Source of the DNA: Alphaproteobacteria bacterium | GTDB taxonomy: Bacteria > Pseudomonadota > Alphaproteobacteria > SMXP01 | Reading direction: 5' to 3' | Assembly (NCBI GenBank): GCA_004356335.1 | Contig: SMXP01000095.1 | Location: forward strand, 1-6,172 | DNA length: 6,172 nt | In this document: positions 5,774 through 6,172 of the stretch, piece by piece | Position numbering within the stretch: position 1 is the stretch's first letter | Layout of the letters: every line of letters begins with the position of its first letter | Notes under the pieces: generated by a model | The model's database searches: none | Told to the model about the DNA's origin: nothing | What the model saw: the letters and a program-made list of their open reading frames with translations, nothing else | Position numbers and translations under genes: made by a program

Positions 5774-5821
5774 CGGATAACGGGCATGCACATAATGGCG
5801 GATAACGAGCATGCACATAAT
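5772..5821. repeat. Tandem duplication, 2 x 25 bp, reaching into the channel gene start
   Basis: Two adjacent 25-bp units (5772-5796 and 5797-5821) begin GGCGGATAACG and end GCATGCACATAAT. They differ at a single base (G at 5783, A at 5808). The ATG in the second unit (5811) is the likely channel start. The matching ATG in the first unit (5786) is in another frame because 25 is not a multiple of three. Low divergence points to a recent slippage duplication. Confidence 0.85.
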
Positions 5822-6172
5822 ATTGTCGCGCGTTGTAAAGCGCCTCTACGCCCGGATTTCGGGTCTAAGTTGGGATACCGTCCTAATCATGACGGTGTCT
5901 CATTTTGCGGTTTCCTGGGGTCTGATCGCTCTTATTGGCGGTGAGGAAATCGCCAGCGGTGAGGTATTTTGGTACTTCTATGCCACCACGGCGACGACCG
6001 TCGGTTACGGCGATTACTCGCCGGTTACCGCGGCGGGACGGGCGGTAACCATATTATGGATCATGCCCGGCGGCATCGCCCTCTTTACGACAATAATTGC
6101 CAAGGTCGTGCAACAGGTTTCTGACAAATGGAGGCAAAGGTTGCGTGGATTAGCGAGCTACGAAAATTTGAC
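5811..6172 (+). CDS. Two-transmembrane K+ channel protein (partial, runs off right edge)
   Basis: The frame is open from ATG at 5811 to the window end, giving 120 complete codons without a stop. After a short basic N terminus (RVVKRLYAR) there is a first membrane helix at about 23-44 (TVLIMTVSHFAVSWGLIALI). A pore loop (EVFWYFYATTATTVGYGD, 51-68) carries the K+ selectivity filter TVGYG, followed by SPVTAAGR. The second membrane helix at about 78-103 has a PGG hinge at 86-88. A basic stretch (DKWRQRLRGL) then leads towards a cytosolic part, perhaps an RCK/TrkA-N domain, that is not in the window. An in-frame stop at 5793 limits the 5' end. Ribosome site quality at 5811 is poor, and TTG at 5823 is the alternative. 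It is divergent from the yjfI-pspA operon and shares its regulatory region, so it is probably part of the same response. The ion is predicted from the filter; the gating signal is unknown. Confidence 0.88.
   Translation, partial: MHIILSRVVKRLYARISGLSWDTVLIMTVSHFAVSWGLIALIGGEEIASGEVFWYFYATTATTVGYGDYSPVTAAGRAVTILWIMPGGIALFTTIIAKVVQQVSDKWRQRLRGLASYENL

Noticed and set aside
5786..5811. ATG at 5786 as start of a separate plus-strand gene
   Set aside because: It is the copy of the 5811 start created by the 25-bp duplication and lies in another frame; its translation (MHIMADNEHAHN...) soon leaves recognisable protein and ends inside the channel gene.
5746..5821. Possible CRISPR-like or iteron array
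   Set aside because: Only two units each, directly adjacent without spacers, and of two different sequences. They are simple tandem duplications.

Overview
The window is 6.2 kb of moderately GC-rich bacterial DNA, densely packed with genes that mostly have Shine-Dalgarno sites. Three consecutive genes match the Escherichia coli yjfI, yjfJ and yjfC families, so a Gram-negative, probably proteobacterial, source is likely. I cannot name the genus.

Layout. Five complete genes lie head to tail on the minus strand, read from right to left. They are a DUF2170/YjfI-like protein with an extra N-terminal region (4966-5601), a PspA/IM30 protein of the YjfJ type (4221-4913), an ATP-grasp amide ligase of the glutathionylspermidine-synthase YjfC/YgiC type (2980-4140), a PLP-dependent decarboxylase of the carboxynorspermidine decarboxylase family (1689-2846), and a DUF3326 protein (344-1735). 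A sixth minus-strand frame, probably coding but unrecognised, starts at 205 and leaves the window at position 1. On the right, a K+ channel gene with a TVGYGD selectivity filter starts near 5811 on the plus strand and runs off the end.

The 209-base divergent intergenic region (5602-5810) is the densest in signals. It holds a perfect 22-bp palindrome (5611-5632) next to the DUF2170 start and overlapping candidate promoter elements. Two back-to-back tandem duplications, 2 x 14 bp and 2 x 25 bp, run into the start of the channel gene.

How the genes may work together (inference). PspA-family proteins bind and remodel membranes, and YjfI/DUF2170 is a recurring partner of YjfJ. The ATP-grasp ligase and the PLP decarboxylase suggest production or conjugation of a polyamine-like or amino-acid-derived compound, with DUF3326 as an extra uncharacterised step. 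The channel suggests a link to membrane potential or ion flux. The best candidate for an undescribed system is this coupling of an envelope-stress module (YjfI, PspA, channel) to a small amine or amide pathway (ATP-grasp, decarboxylase, DUF3326). It may be controlled through the palindrome and through a DUF2170 gene that could yield two protein forms.
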